From assembly GCA_038233075.1 (NCBI GenBank), contig JBBSMQ010000031.1:1-43377 (forward strand): a DNA stretch of 43,377 bases, written 5' to 3'. Shown here one piece after another: positions 8,629 through 16,366 of this stretch. The notes beneath the pieces are model-generated. The model was not told the origin of the DNA, ran no database searches, and worked only from the letters and a program-made list of their open reading frames with translations. How positions within the stretch are numbered: position 1 is the first letter of the stretch; every line of letters starts with the position of its first letter. The position numbers and the translations under genes were made by a program. The stretch is from Iamia sp038233075. Its GTDB lineage: Bacteria; Actinomycetota; Acidimicrobiia; Acidimicrobiales; Iamiaceae.

Positions 8629-10260
8629 ATGGCCGCCACCCACGAGGTGATGAACCAGCCGCCCCCGCTGGAGGGTCACGACGCCGCCGCGCTCGACCGG
8701 GCACTGTGCGAAGGGCTCGACCGCGAGGGCGCCGAGAGCCGCGCCCAGGAGATCCACGAGGTCGGTCGTCGGGTCGGCGAGCGGCGCTGGATCGGTGCCG
8801 GCGAGGCGGCCAACGCCCACGAGCCGGTGCTGCGCACCCACGACCGCTTCGGCCACCGCGTCGACGAGGTCGACTACCACCCCGCCTACCACGACCTGCT
8901 GGGCCAGGCGGTGGCCGACGGCCTGGCCGGCGGACCGTGGGCCGACCACGGCGTGGCGCCGCACGTGACCCGGGCGGCCAAGTTCGCGCTTTGGACCCAG
9001 GTCGAGGCCGGCCACGGCTGCCCGGTGTCGATGACCTACTCCATCGTCCCGGCTCTGCGGGCCATGCCGGACCTCGCCGACACCTGGGAGCCGCTGCTCA
9101 CCTCGCGCACCTATGACCCGGCGCCCATCCCCATGGCCGAGAAGCAGGGCGCCCCGGCCGGGATGGCGATGACCGAGAAGCAGGGTGGCTCCGACGTGCG
9201 GGCCAACACCACCCAGGCCACCCCGACCGGGGCCCGCGGGCCCGGGGAGGAGTACGCCCTCGTCGGCCACAAGTGGTTCTGCTCGGCCCCCATGAGCGAC
9301 CTGTTCCTCATGTTGGCCCAGACCGACGCGGGCCTGTCGTGCCTGGCCGTGCCCCGGTGGCTGCCCGACGGCGCCCGCAACGCCATCGCCATCCAACGTC
9401 TCAAGGACAAGCTGGGCAACCGGTCCAACGCCTCGTCGGAGATCGAGCTGGACGGCGCCCTGGGCACCCTCGTGGGCGAGGAGGGGAAGGGGATCCGCAC
9501 CATCCTCACCATGGTCAACCACACCCGGCTCGACTGCGTGATCGGGGTGACGGGCCAGATGCGGGCCGCCACCAGCCAGGCCCTGCACCACACCCACCAC
9601 CGGGTCGCCTTCGGCCGGTGCCTGGCCGACCAGCCCCTCATGACCAACGTGCTGGCGGACCTGGCCGTCGAGTCCGAGGCGGCCACCACCGCCATGCTGC
9701 GCCTGGCCGGGGCCTACGACCGGGGTGAGACCGCCTTCGCCCGCATCGCCACCGCGGTGGCCAAGTACTGGATCTGCAAGCGGGCACCGGTGGTGACCGC
9801 CGAGGCCCTCGAGTGCCTGGGCGGCAACGGCTACGTCGAGGAGGCGCCCCTCGCCCGCCTGTTCCGGGAGAGCCCGCTCAATGGCATCTGGGAGGGGTCG
9901 GGCAACGTCATGTGCCTGGACGTGCTGCGCGCCGCTGGCCGCGAGCCGGACTCCGTCGCCGCCCTCCTGGCCGAGCTCGACCTGGCCAAGGGGGCCGACC
10001 CCCGGCTCGACCGGGCCGTGGCCGACCTCCACGCCGAGCTGGCCGACGCCTCGGACCTCGAGGCTCGGGCCCGACGCATCGTCGAGCGGGCCGCGCTGGC
10101 GCTGCAGGGCTCGCTGCTGGTGCGCCACGCCCCGCCCGCGGTGGCCGATGCCTTCTGCGCCAGCCGACTGGCCCGCGATGCGGGACTCGCCCTCGGCACC
10201 CTGCCCCCCGGGGTCGACACCGCTGCCATCGTGGCCCGGTCCTGGCCTTCGGCCGCATGA
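8629..10260 (+). CDS. aidB: AidB-like acyl-CoA dehydrogenase family protein
   Basis: A 543-residue protein, essentially the length of Escherichia coli AidB, an acyl-CoA-dehydrogenase-fold flavoprotein linked to the alkylation response. Characteristic stretches are GHGCPVSMTY, AMTEKQGGSDVRANTT (flavin-binding region), HKWFCSAPMSDLFL, VPRWLPDG, RLKDKLGNRSNASSEIE, and near residue 422 the catalytic-Glu motif IWEGSGNVMCLDVLRA. A typical AidB C-terminal helical domain follows. Family knowledge: AidB binds DNA and FAD, and its true substrate is unsettled. Neither Ada nor AlkB lies nearby, so a link to alkylation damage here is only by homology. ATG at 8629 is used; an in-frame ATG at 8650 is possible. 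Confidence 0.9.
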   Translation: MAATHEVMNQPPPLEGHDAAALDRALCEGLDREGAESRAQEIHEVGRRVGERRWIGAGEAANAHEPVLRTHDRFGHRVDEVDYHPAYHDLLGQAVADGLAGGPWADHGVAPHVTRAAKFALWTQVEAGHGCPVSMTYSIVPALRAMPDLADTWEPLLTSRTYDPAPIPMAEKQGAPAGMAMTEKQGGSDVRANTTQATPTGARGPGEEYALVGHKWFCSAPMSDLFLMLAQTDAGLSCLAVPRWLPDGARNAIAIQRLKDKLGNRSNASSEIELDGALGTLVGEEGKGIRTILTMVNHTRLDCVIGVTGQMRAATSQALHHTHHRVAFGRCLADQPLMTNVLADLAVESEAATTAMLRLAGAYDRGETAFARIATAVAKYWICKRAPVVTAEALECLGGNGYVEEAPLARLFRESPLNGIWEGSGNVMCLDVLRAAGREPDSVAALLAELDLAKGADPRLDRAVADLHAELADASDLEARARRIVERAALALQGSLLVRHAPPAVADAFCASRLARDAGLALGTLPPGVDTAAIVARSWPSAA

Positions 10261-10349
10261 CCGCAGAGCCCGCGCCCCGAGCGAAGCCGGTCGTGGGTGA
10301 CGACGTCCGCCGCCTGCAGTGACGAGGTCGACCCCGTGACCGCGCACCG

Positions 10350-11402
10350 ATGAGCGAGACGATGGAGGCCTACCGGCTCCTCGGCTGGCAGCAGCCGCCG
10401 GAGCTGGTCGAGGTGGCCGTGCCCACCGTCGGTGAGGGCCAGGTCCTGGTGGAGGTGGCGGGGTGCGGGCTGTGCCACTCCGACCTCACCATGGCCGCCA
10501 TGCCCGGTGAGGTGGGGGAGGCCCTGGGCTGGGAGGTGCCGTTCACCCTGGGCCACGAGGTGGCGGGCCGCGTGGTCGAGGTGGGGCCCGGCCTCGAGAG
10601 CGTCACCATCGGAGACGCGGTGGCCCTGGGCGCGCCCTCCTGCGGCACCTGCATCCACTGCCGGGCGGGCCGCGACAGCGCCTGCCTGCACGCCGACGCC
10701 GGGCGGGGCTACGGACGTGACGGGGGCCTGGCCCGCTACATCCGGGTCGACGGCGAGCGGACCCTCCTGCCCCTGGGCCCCCTCGACCCCCACCACGCCG
10801 GGCCCCTGACCGACGCCGGGGCCACCTCCATGCACGCCGTGCGTCGGGTCCGACCCGCTCTGGGTCCCGGCTCCACCGTGGTGGTCATCGGGGTGGGCGG
10901 CCTCGGCTCCTTCGCGGTGCAGATCCTCCGGGCTACCACCGAGGCCCGTGTCGTCGCGGTCGACGTCGATCCGGCCCGTCGCGAGCGGGCCCTGGCGCTC
11001 GGCGCCGACGATGTGGTCGACGGCACCGTCGAGCGCCTGCATCGCCAGCTGCGGGGCTTCGCCGCCGAGGGCGCCGAGGGCGTCGACGCCGTGATCGACA
11101 TCGTGGGGAGCGACGCCACCATCACCGCAGCGGTGGCCAGCCTCCGCCGCGGCGGGGCCCTGGCCCTGGTCGGCGCGGGAGGCGGTGGCTATGCCCGGCC
11201 GTGGTTTGGCGGCCTGCCCCGGGAGGCGACCATCACGGTCATCGAGCGCTCCACCCTGGCCGATGCCCGAGCGGTGATCGATCTTGCTGCCGCGGGTCGG
11301 GTGGAGGTCGAGGTGGAGGACTTCCCGCTCAGCCGGGTCGCCGACGCCTACACCGCCCTCGACGCCGGCACCCTGGCCGGCCGCGCCGTCGTCATCCCCT
11401 GA
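10350..11402 (+). CDS. Zinc-dependent alcohol dehydrogenase (MDR superfamily)
   Basis: A 350-residue medium-chain dehydrogenase. Catalytic-zinc ligands are in CGLCHSD (Cys39-Asp45) and GHE (His69-Glu70); the structural zinc site is the four-Cys cluster CGTCIHCRAGRDSAC (Cys98, 101, 104, 112). The Rossmann nucleotide-binding loop is VIGVGGLGSFAVQIL. It should oxidise an alcohol with NAD(P) in the cytoplasm; substrate unknown. It starts about 90 bp after the AidB-like gene on the same strand and is followed about 130 bp later by the bicupin protein. Both zinc sites look intact. Confidence 0.9.
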   Translation: MSETMEAYRLLGWQQPPELVEVAVPTVGEGQVLVEVAGCGLCHSDLTMAAMPGEVGEALGWEVPFTLGHEVAGRVVEVGPGLESVTIGDAVALGAPSCGTCIHCRAGRDSACLHADAGRGYGRDGGLARYIRVDGERTLLPLGPLDPHHAGPLTDAGATSMHAVRRVRPALGPGSTVVVIGVGGLGSFAVQILRATTEARVVAVDVDPARRERALALGADDVVDGTVERLHRQLRGFAAEGAEGVDAVIDIVGSDATITAAVASLRRGGALALVGAGGGGYARPWFGGLPREATITVIERSTLADARAVIDLAAAGRVEVEVEDFPLSRVADAYTALDAGTLAGRAVVIP

Positions 11403-11534
11403 TCGGGTCCCCGACGACTCCTCACGGACCGGGTCACGGGACGAAACCGCCACCCTCTCCCACCCCCACGGTGGCTCGGGGTGACCGTCTCGGATCCCGG
11501 TGGCACCGACGGATCCGGGGCCAGGTACGGCATC

Positions 11535-12500
11535 ATGGGAGCCATGGCGATCACCGATCCGCAGACCCCGGGTCTCCCGGTGGGCGTTGCCGTCGAGGAC
11601 TGGACGGGCGACGCCCTCTTCCACGAGTACACCCGGGCGGCCAACCCCGTCGGGCGCACCACCCCGCTCATCCCCATCGAGGCGTTCCCGGCGTCGCTCC
11701 ACCGCGACGCCCCCACCGGGGTGGTGCCCCTCGACCTCTCCGGGCCCCTGGCCATCGGGGACGGGCCGGCCACCAGCCCCGCCCTGCTGGCCAGCTTCGC
11801 CACCGTGCGGTCGGGTGAGGTCCTGGAGACGGCGCCGGTCGCCACCTCCGAGCTCTACGTGGTGATGGCAGGCGAGGGCACCACCGAGACCGATGCGGGC
11901 GAGGCGGTGGCCTGGGGCCAGGGCGATGTGTTCGTGCTGCCCGGCGGCTGTCGTTCCACCCACCGGGCCACCGCCGACACCACCCTCTACTGGGTCACCG
12001 ACGAGCCCCTGCTGCGCCACCTCGGCGTGGTCCCGAGCGACCGACGCTTCGGACCCACCCGCTGGACCGCATCGCGCTCGGCCGAGGAGCTGGCCCGGGT
12101 GGCAGCCGAGCCTGCGGCCGAGCGCCGCAACCGGGTCAGTGTCCTCCTGGGCGGGGCTCCCCAGGACCAGACCCTCACCGCCACCCACGTCCTGTGGGCC
12201 ATGGTCGGGCTCCTGCCCGTCGATGCCGTCCAGAAGGCCCACCGGCACCAGTCGGTGGCCCTCGACCTCATCCTCGACTGCCAGCCCGGCTGCTACACCC
12301 TCGTCGGCCCCCGGCTCGCCGACGACGGCCACATCATCGACGCCCAACGGGTCGACTGGGAGGCCGGCGGCGCGTTCGTCACCCCCCCGGGGTGGTGGCA
12401 CTCCCACCACAACGGATCCGGTGCCGAGGCCCACCTGCTGCCCGTGCAGGACGCCGGGCTCCACACCTACCTGCGCACCCTCGACATCCGCTTCTCCTAG
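11535..12500 (+). CDS. Bicupin protein (gentisate-dioxygenase-like fold)
   Basis: About 321 residues holding two cupin domains. The first has SELYVVMAGEGTTET and WGQGDVFVLPGG; the second has HRHQSVALDLILD and FVTPPGWWHSHHNGS, which provides His residues for a metal. Two-cupin architecture of this kind is found in gentisate 1,2-dioxygenase and related ring-cleaving enzymes, but I cannot assign the reaction. In the first domain the classic metal-binding His pair is replaced by Ser/Glu and Thr-His, so only the C-terminal cupin may bind metal. ATG at 11535 or 11544 is the likely start; the in-frame GTG at 11481 adds a low-complexity leader. It follows the alcohol dehydrogenase. Confidence 0.7.
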   Translation: MGAMAITDPQTPGLPVGVAVEDWTGDALFHEYTRAANPVGRTTPLIPIEAFPASLHRDAPTGVVPLDLSGPLAIGDGPATSPALLASFATVRSGEVLETAPVATSELYVVMAGEGTTETDAGEAVAWGQGDVFVLPGGCRSTHRATADTTLYWVTDEPLLRHLGVVPSDRRFGPTRWTASRSAEELARVAAEPAAERRNRVSVLLGGAPQDQTLTATHVLWAMVGLLPVDAVQKAHRHQSVALDLILDCQPGCYTLVGPRLADDGHIIDAQRVDWEAGGAFVTPPGWWHSHHNGSGAEAHLLPVQDAGLHTYLRTLDIRFS

Positions 12501-12535
12501 CCCCGTCGCCGGCGCGGCCATGCCACCATGCGGCG

Positions 12536-12919
12536 ATGGATGATCGCACCATCGCCCGAGGCGTGGCGGCCGGCAGGGTCGCCTTCGGCCTGCTCATGCT
12601 GCTGGCCCCGCGGGTCCTCGTCCGCCGCACCGGCACGCGCCAGGAACCCCCGGTGCCCTACGTCTGGTGGCTGCGAGCCTTCGGCATCCGTGACACCGTC
12701 CTGGGCGCGGGGACGCTGCTCGCCCTGGGCGACAGCACCACCGGCGGCGCCGCCCGGTGGGTCCAGGTGAGCGCAGCCGCCGACACGCTCGACGCCGCCA
12801 CCGCGGTGGTCTTCGGGCGCGACCTCGACCGAGGCAGCCGGCTGGCCATCCTGGCGCTGGCCGTCCCGGCCTCGGTGCTCGGGTGGAAGGCGGGCCAAGG
12901 CCTGGCGACCCGTCGCTGA
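12536..12919 (+). CDS. Small membrane protein of unknown function (DUF4267-like)
   Basis: A 127-residue protein with three or four hydrophobic segments: GRVAFGLLMLLAPRVLV, WWLRAFGIRDTVLGAGTLLAL, AADTLDAATAVVF and LAILALAVPASVLGW. The pattern of a first TM ending in AP followed by FGIRDTVLG resembles small DUF4267-type membrane proteins, a recollection of family style rather than a proven hit. ATG at 12536 is used and lies 36 bp after the bicupin stop. No function can be assigned. Confidence 0.65.
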   Translation: MDDRTIARGVAAGRVAFGLLMLLAPRVLVRRTGTRQEPPVPYVWWLRAFGIRDTVLGAGTLLALGDSTTGGAARWVQVSAAADTLDAATAVVFGRDLDRGSRLAILALAVPASVLGWKAGQGLATRR

Positions 12920-13003
12920 GGACAGCCGTCGGCGACGTCACGCGGCGCGTGCGCGCCGGCCGCCTCCTTCCGCCGGGGGTCAGGCCGGTAGGGTTTCACG
13001 CCG

Positions 13004-13657
13004 ATGCCCGCACTCCTTCCTCCCCGTTCGTCGCGCCGCCGCCTCGTCGCCGTGGCGGCCACCGCCCTCCTCGTCCTGCTCGCCGCGTGCAGCGATGACA
13101 GCGACGGCAACGTGGTGGCCGACGCCACCGAGGACACCGGCTTGCCCACCCAGCCCGCGCCCACCACCCTGGCCACCGCCGCCGGCGCGGAGTGCGTCGA
13201 GGCCACCGACGTGCCCGAGGCCGAGGGCAAGCCCACCGTCGAGATGCCGGTCGGAGAGGTCCCCACCGAGCTGCAGGTGACCGACATCACCGAGGGCGAC
13301 GGGGCCGAGGCCGAGCTGGGCTCGACCATCACCGTCGACTACGTCGGCATCGCCTGCTCCACCGGCATGCAGTTCGATGCGTCCTACGACTCGGGTCAAC
13401 CGGCCGAGTTCGCCCTCGAGGAGGGTGGGCTCATCATGGGCTGGACCGAGGGGATCCCGGGCATGAAGGTCGGCGGCCAGCGCATGTTGGTCATCCCCCC
13501 GGACCTGGCCTACGGCGCCGAGGGCAACCAGGGCATCGCCCCCGGCGAGGCCCTGGTGTTCGTGATCGACCTCAAGGCCGTCGGCGAGGCCCCGGCGGGC
13601 GACGCCACCACCACGGTCCCGGCACCCGACGGTGAGACCACCACCACGGGCGGGTAG
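13004..13657 (+). CDS. FKBP-type peptidyl-prolyl cis-trans isomerase lipoprotein
   Basis: A 217-residue protein with a lipoprotein signal peptide: RRR, a hydrophobic stretch, then the lipobox LLAAC with Cys29 as the lipidated residue. A Thr/Asp-rich linker leads to one FKBP domain (about residues 88-195), recognised by VDYVGIACSTGMQFDASYD, IMGWTEGIPGMKVGGQRMLVIPPDLAYG and VFVIDLKAV. It should sit on the outer face of the cytoplasmic membrane and isomerise X-Pro bonds in exported proteins. Two extra cysteines (about 64 and 118) could form a disulphide. A Thr/Gly-rich tail ends the protein. It is a stand-alone gene on the plus strand. Confidence 0.92.
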   Translation: MPALLPPRSSRRRLVAVAATALLVLLAACSDDSDGNVVADATEDTGLPTQPAPTTLATAAGAECVEATDVPEAEGKPTVEMPVGEVPTELQVTDITEGDGAEAELGSTITVDYVGIACSTGMQFDASYDSGQPAEFALEEGGLIMGWTEGIPGMKVGGQRMLVIPPDLAYGAEGNQGIAPGEALVFVIDLKAVGEAPAGDATTTVPAPDGETTTTGG

Positions 13658-13714
13658 GAGCCCCGGCGCAGATCAGCCCGCCCCGTTCCCGTCGGCGCCG
13701 GTAGCGTCGCGGGG

Positions 13715-13996
13715 GTGAACCGAGCCGACGCCGCGCGCGAGCTCGGCGTGCCCTACGGGGCGCCTCCGTCGTTGGTGGAGAAGGCGTTCCGTCACGCCGT
13801 CCGGCTGCGCCACCCCGACGTCGGGGGCGACGCCGTCGCCTTCCGACGAGCCACCGAGGCGCGCGCCGTGCTGCTGTGCCCTCCGCCGGCGGATCCCGTC
13901 ACGCGCGTCGTGGAGGTGATCATCCGCTACCACCCGGCCGTCCGCCTGGTGGAGGCCCTGGCCCGGGTGGTGGAGCGGCGGGCACCCCCGAGGTGA
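13715..13996 (+). CDS. Small stand-alone J-domain protein
   Basis: A 93-residue protein starting with GTG at 13715. Residues 4-45 look like a J domain: ARELGVPYGAPPSLVEKAFRHAVRLRHPDVGGD, with the invariant HPD at residues 33-35, the tripeptide that stimulates DnaK ATPase activity. No Gly/Phe-rich region, zinc fingers or substrate-binding domain follow, only a short helical tail (VEVIIRYHPAVRLVEALARVVERR). It could recruit DnaK to a specific client or be a degenerate J domain. It lies between the FKBP lipoprotein and the MscS channel genes, all on the plus strand. Confidence 0.65.
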   Translation: MNRADAARELGVPYGAPPSLVEKAFRHAVRLRHPDVGGDAVAFRRATEARAVLLCPPPADPVTRVVEVIIRYHPAVRLVEALARVVERRAPPR

Positions 13997-14081
13997 CGGA
14001 ACCCTGGGGCGGAGCGACGCCGGCCGCGCCACCCCGCCTCGTTGGGCGCCACGGACGGGCGCCCTAGGGTCCTCTGCTGCC

Positions 14082-15071
14082 ATGGTCCTCTCCCTGCTCG
14101 TCGCCCAGCTGGACCCGACCGCCACCACCGAGCCCCAGGACGGCCTGGCCCAGCGCAAGGTCCAGGAGTGGACCGGCAGCGAGGACTGGGCCAACCTCGC
14201 CGGCTGGGTGGTCGACAAGCCCGTCCGCATCCTGGTCATCTGGGTCGTGGCCTGGGTGCTGGCCAAGGTCGTGCGCCGGCTGATCCGGCGCTTCGCCGAC
14301 AAGCTCATCGGCTCGGCCAGCACCGGTCGCCTGCGCCAGGCCCGGGACCGGGCGCCGTCGGTGCTCGTGAGCGCGCAGAGTCCCAGCGTGCGCTCCGCGG
14401 CCCGGGCCGAGACCATCGGTGGGGTCCTCCGCAGCCTCTCCTCCGGAGTCATCTACGCCTTCGCGGTCGTGTACTCCCTCGAGGTCCTGGGGCTCAACCT
14501 GGGACCCCTCATCGCCGGCGCCGGGGTGGTGGGCGTCGCCCTCGGCTTCGGCGCCCAGAGCCTGGTGCGCGACTTCCTGGCCGGCACCTTCATCCTGATC
14601 GAGGACCAGTACGGCGTGGGCGACGTCATCGACCTGGGTGATGCCGTCGGCGCCGTCGAGGCCGTCAACCTTCGGACCACCCGCCTCCGCGACGTCGAGG
14701 GCACCGTGTGGCACGTGCCCAACGGCGAGATCCAGCGGGTCGGCAACAAGTCCCAGCAGTGGGCCCGGGCCCTGCTCGACATCGTGATCGCCCACCACAG
14801 CGACGTGGACCGGGCGCTGGTCATCCTGAAGGAGGCGGCCAACACGGTGGCGGCTCGGCCGGACCTGGCGACCGACGTCCTGGAGGAGGCCGAGGTGTGG
14901 GGGGTGGAGGCCCTCTCACCTGTCGGCGTGACCCTCCGCCTGGTGGTGAAGACCCTGCCGGGCTCGCAGTGGCGGGTGATGCGGGCCCTGCGCCAGGAGC
15001 TGCGCGATCGCCTCGAGGCCGAGGGGATCGAGATGCCCTCGGCGACCTCGGTCGTCCAGCCCGGAGAGTGA
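14082..15071 (+). CDS. Mechanosensitive ion channel, MscS family
   Basis: A 329-residue membrane protein. Hydrophobic segments lie near residues 47-65 (ILVIWVVAWVLAKVV), 125-145 (VIYAFAVVYSLEVLGL) and the pore helix GPLIAGAGVVGVALGFGAQSLV, followed by RDFLAGTFILIEDQYGVGDVI, the hallmark MscS pore/beta-domain junction. The beta domain continues with AVGAVEAVNLRTTRLRDVEG and HVPNG. The length and the three-TM arrangement fit the small MscS class, which opens on hypo-osmotic stress. The ATG at 14082 follows a short intergenic stretch after the J-domain gene. Confidence 0.92.
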   Translation: MVLSLLVAQLDPTATTEPQDGLAQRKVQEWTGSEDWANLAGWVVDKPVRILVIWVVAWVLAKVVRRLIRRFADKLIGSASTGRLRQARDRAPSVLVSAQSPSVRSAARAETIGGVLRSLSSGVIYAFAVVYSLEVLGLNLGPLIAGAGVVGVALGFGAQSLVRDFLAGTFILIEDQYGVGDVIDLGDAVGAVEAVNLRTTRLRDVEGTVWHVPNGEIQRVGNKSQQWARALLDIVIAHHSDVDRALVILKEAANTVAARPDLATDVLEEAEVWGVEALSPVGVTLRLVVKTLPGSQWRVMRALRQELRDRLEAEGIEMPSATSVVQPGE

Positions 15072-15158
15072 CCCCGCGGCGGTTGCCGTGGGCCGGGTGT
15101 CCCTGGCGCCATGGGTCGGCGTGCCGTGGCCGCGGGGTGACCGCTACCGTCTCCTGCG

Positions 15159-15530
15159 ATGGCTGACGAGACGACCCACCCCCGCCCGACCCAGGCCGAG
15201 GAGCCGGTCGAGGACGTCGGGGCCAGCAACGTCGACCTCGACGAGGCCCGCCACGGCGCCGCCCACCACGCCCCGGCCGACCCCGAGCCCGGCCACGAAC
15301 CCGATGACGAGCACGACGACGACCACGGCCACGACGACCACGGCCATGAGGATGACCACCCCGTCGACGACCCGCGGTGGGTGATCGCCCCGCTCGTGGT
15401 CGGCGTGCTCGTCGCGGTCGTCCTCATCATCGTGCTCGGTGTCCAGAGCGGCGCCACCCCCTTCCACCAGCTCGAGCCAGGAGCCGACGTCCGCAGCAGC
15501 CCGGCCCGGGTGCATCGGAGCAGACCGTGA
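15159..15530 (+). CDS. His/Asp-rich single-pass membrane protein, unknown function
   Basis: A 123-residue protein with no family I recognise. Residues 46-70 are extremely His/Asp/Glu-rich, with His at 46, 52, 56, 58, 61, 63 and 67, and could bind divalent metal. One TM segment follows (about 74-94, WVIAPLVVGVLVAVVLIIVLG), then a short tail. There is no signal peptide, so the acidic His-rich part is probably cytoplasmic, though topology is uncertain. The gene sits between the MscS channel and a coiled-coil membrane protein. Metal binding is an inference from composition only. Confidence 0.6.
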   Translation: MADETTHPRPTQAEEPVEDVGASNVDLDEARHGAAHHAPADPEPGHEPDDEHDDDHGHDDHGHEDDHPVDDPRWVIAPLVVGVLVAVVLIIVLGVQSGATPFHQLEPGADVRSSPARVHRSRP

Positions 15531-15709
15531 TCTGCTGGTCGAGGGAGGGTGACCGTGCGCTCGGTCGTGACATCGACGAGACTGGGACTCGACCACACGG
15601 TGGCGGCAGAGGCAAGGAGCGGGCAGGTGAGCGATCGCGGCGGGCCGACCAGGCGGCACGGCTGTCCTCCCACGGCCGAGCACCCGTCCGTGGCCGGGGT
15701 GGGGCACCG

Positions 15710-16366
15710 ATGAGCGTGGTGGAGCGGGGTGCCGGGTCGGGGACGCCCGCCGTCGAGACCGTCGCGACCCCCGTCGGCCCCACCGGCGAGCCCCGCGCTC
15801 CCGGCTCGGTCGAGGCCCGCCCCCGGGCGGACGGTCCCCGAGGGCGCCGGGTGCTGGGCGTCCTGGGTCGGGCTCTGGTGGTCGTGGTGCTCGTCGTCCT
15901 GGTGGTCGCGACGGTGGTGTCGCGTGTCGACCTCGGGAACCGGCGGGTCGCTGTGGAGCAGGCCGCGGCGACCGAGGACCGCAGGGCTGCGGCCCGGGCC
16001 GATGCGGCCCTGATCGCCGCCGCGGTGGTCGCCCGACTCGAACAGGCTCAGCTCGACGCCGCCGGCGCCGCGGCCGCCCGCGCCGAGCAGGTCACCCGTC
16101 TGGCCGACCTGGGGCTCACCGAGGCGGACATGGAGATCGCCCTGGAGGAAGCGCGGACCGGCGCGGTCGCAGCCGAGGAACAGCGTCGGGCGCTGACCGC
16201 CGACGTCGATCGCCAGGCCCTCGAGGACGTGGAGTTCCAGACCTGCCTGGTCGAGGTGCGCAGGGCCGTCGACGCCGCCTTCCACGCCGCCAACCGGGAT
16301 GGCGTCGAGGTGCCTCCGACCCGGGAGATCTGCCGGGCCCTGGCCTCGGCCCGGAGCGGGCCGTGA
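15710..16366 (+). CDS. Coiled-coil membrane protein, N-terminal-module paralogue of the next gene
   Basis: A 218-residue protein with a Pro-rich cytoplasmic N-terminus, one TM (about 49-71, GVLGRALVVVVLVVLVVATVV), and a long Ala/Arg/Glu-rich region expected to form an extracytoplasmic coiled coil (about 77-170). It ends with two cysteines about 40 residues apart (FQTCLVEV and REICRALA). The same plan of TM, coiled coil and Cys pair forms the N-terminal part of the GH43-like protein just downstream. The start ATG 15710 has GGGGTGGGG upstream. Its stop overlaps the next start by 4 nt (GTGA), indicating translational coupling. Function unknown. Confidence 0.7.
   Translation: MSVVERGAGSGTPAVETVATPVGPTGEPRAPGSVEARPRADGPRGRRVLGVLGRALVVVVLVVLVVATVVSRVDLGNRRVAVEQAAATEDRRAAARADAALIAAAVVARLEQAQLDAAGAAAARAEQVTRLADLGLTEADMEIALEEARTGAVAAEEQRRALTADVDRQALEDVEFQTCLVEVRRAVDAAFHAANRDGVEVPPTREICRALASARSGP

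Noticed and set aside
14064..16285. Long open frames on the minus strand opposite MscS and the envelope genes
   Set aside because: Composition is Pro/Arg/Gly/Ser-rich without motifs; these are GC-driven shadows of the plus-strand genes, which carry clear family motifs.
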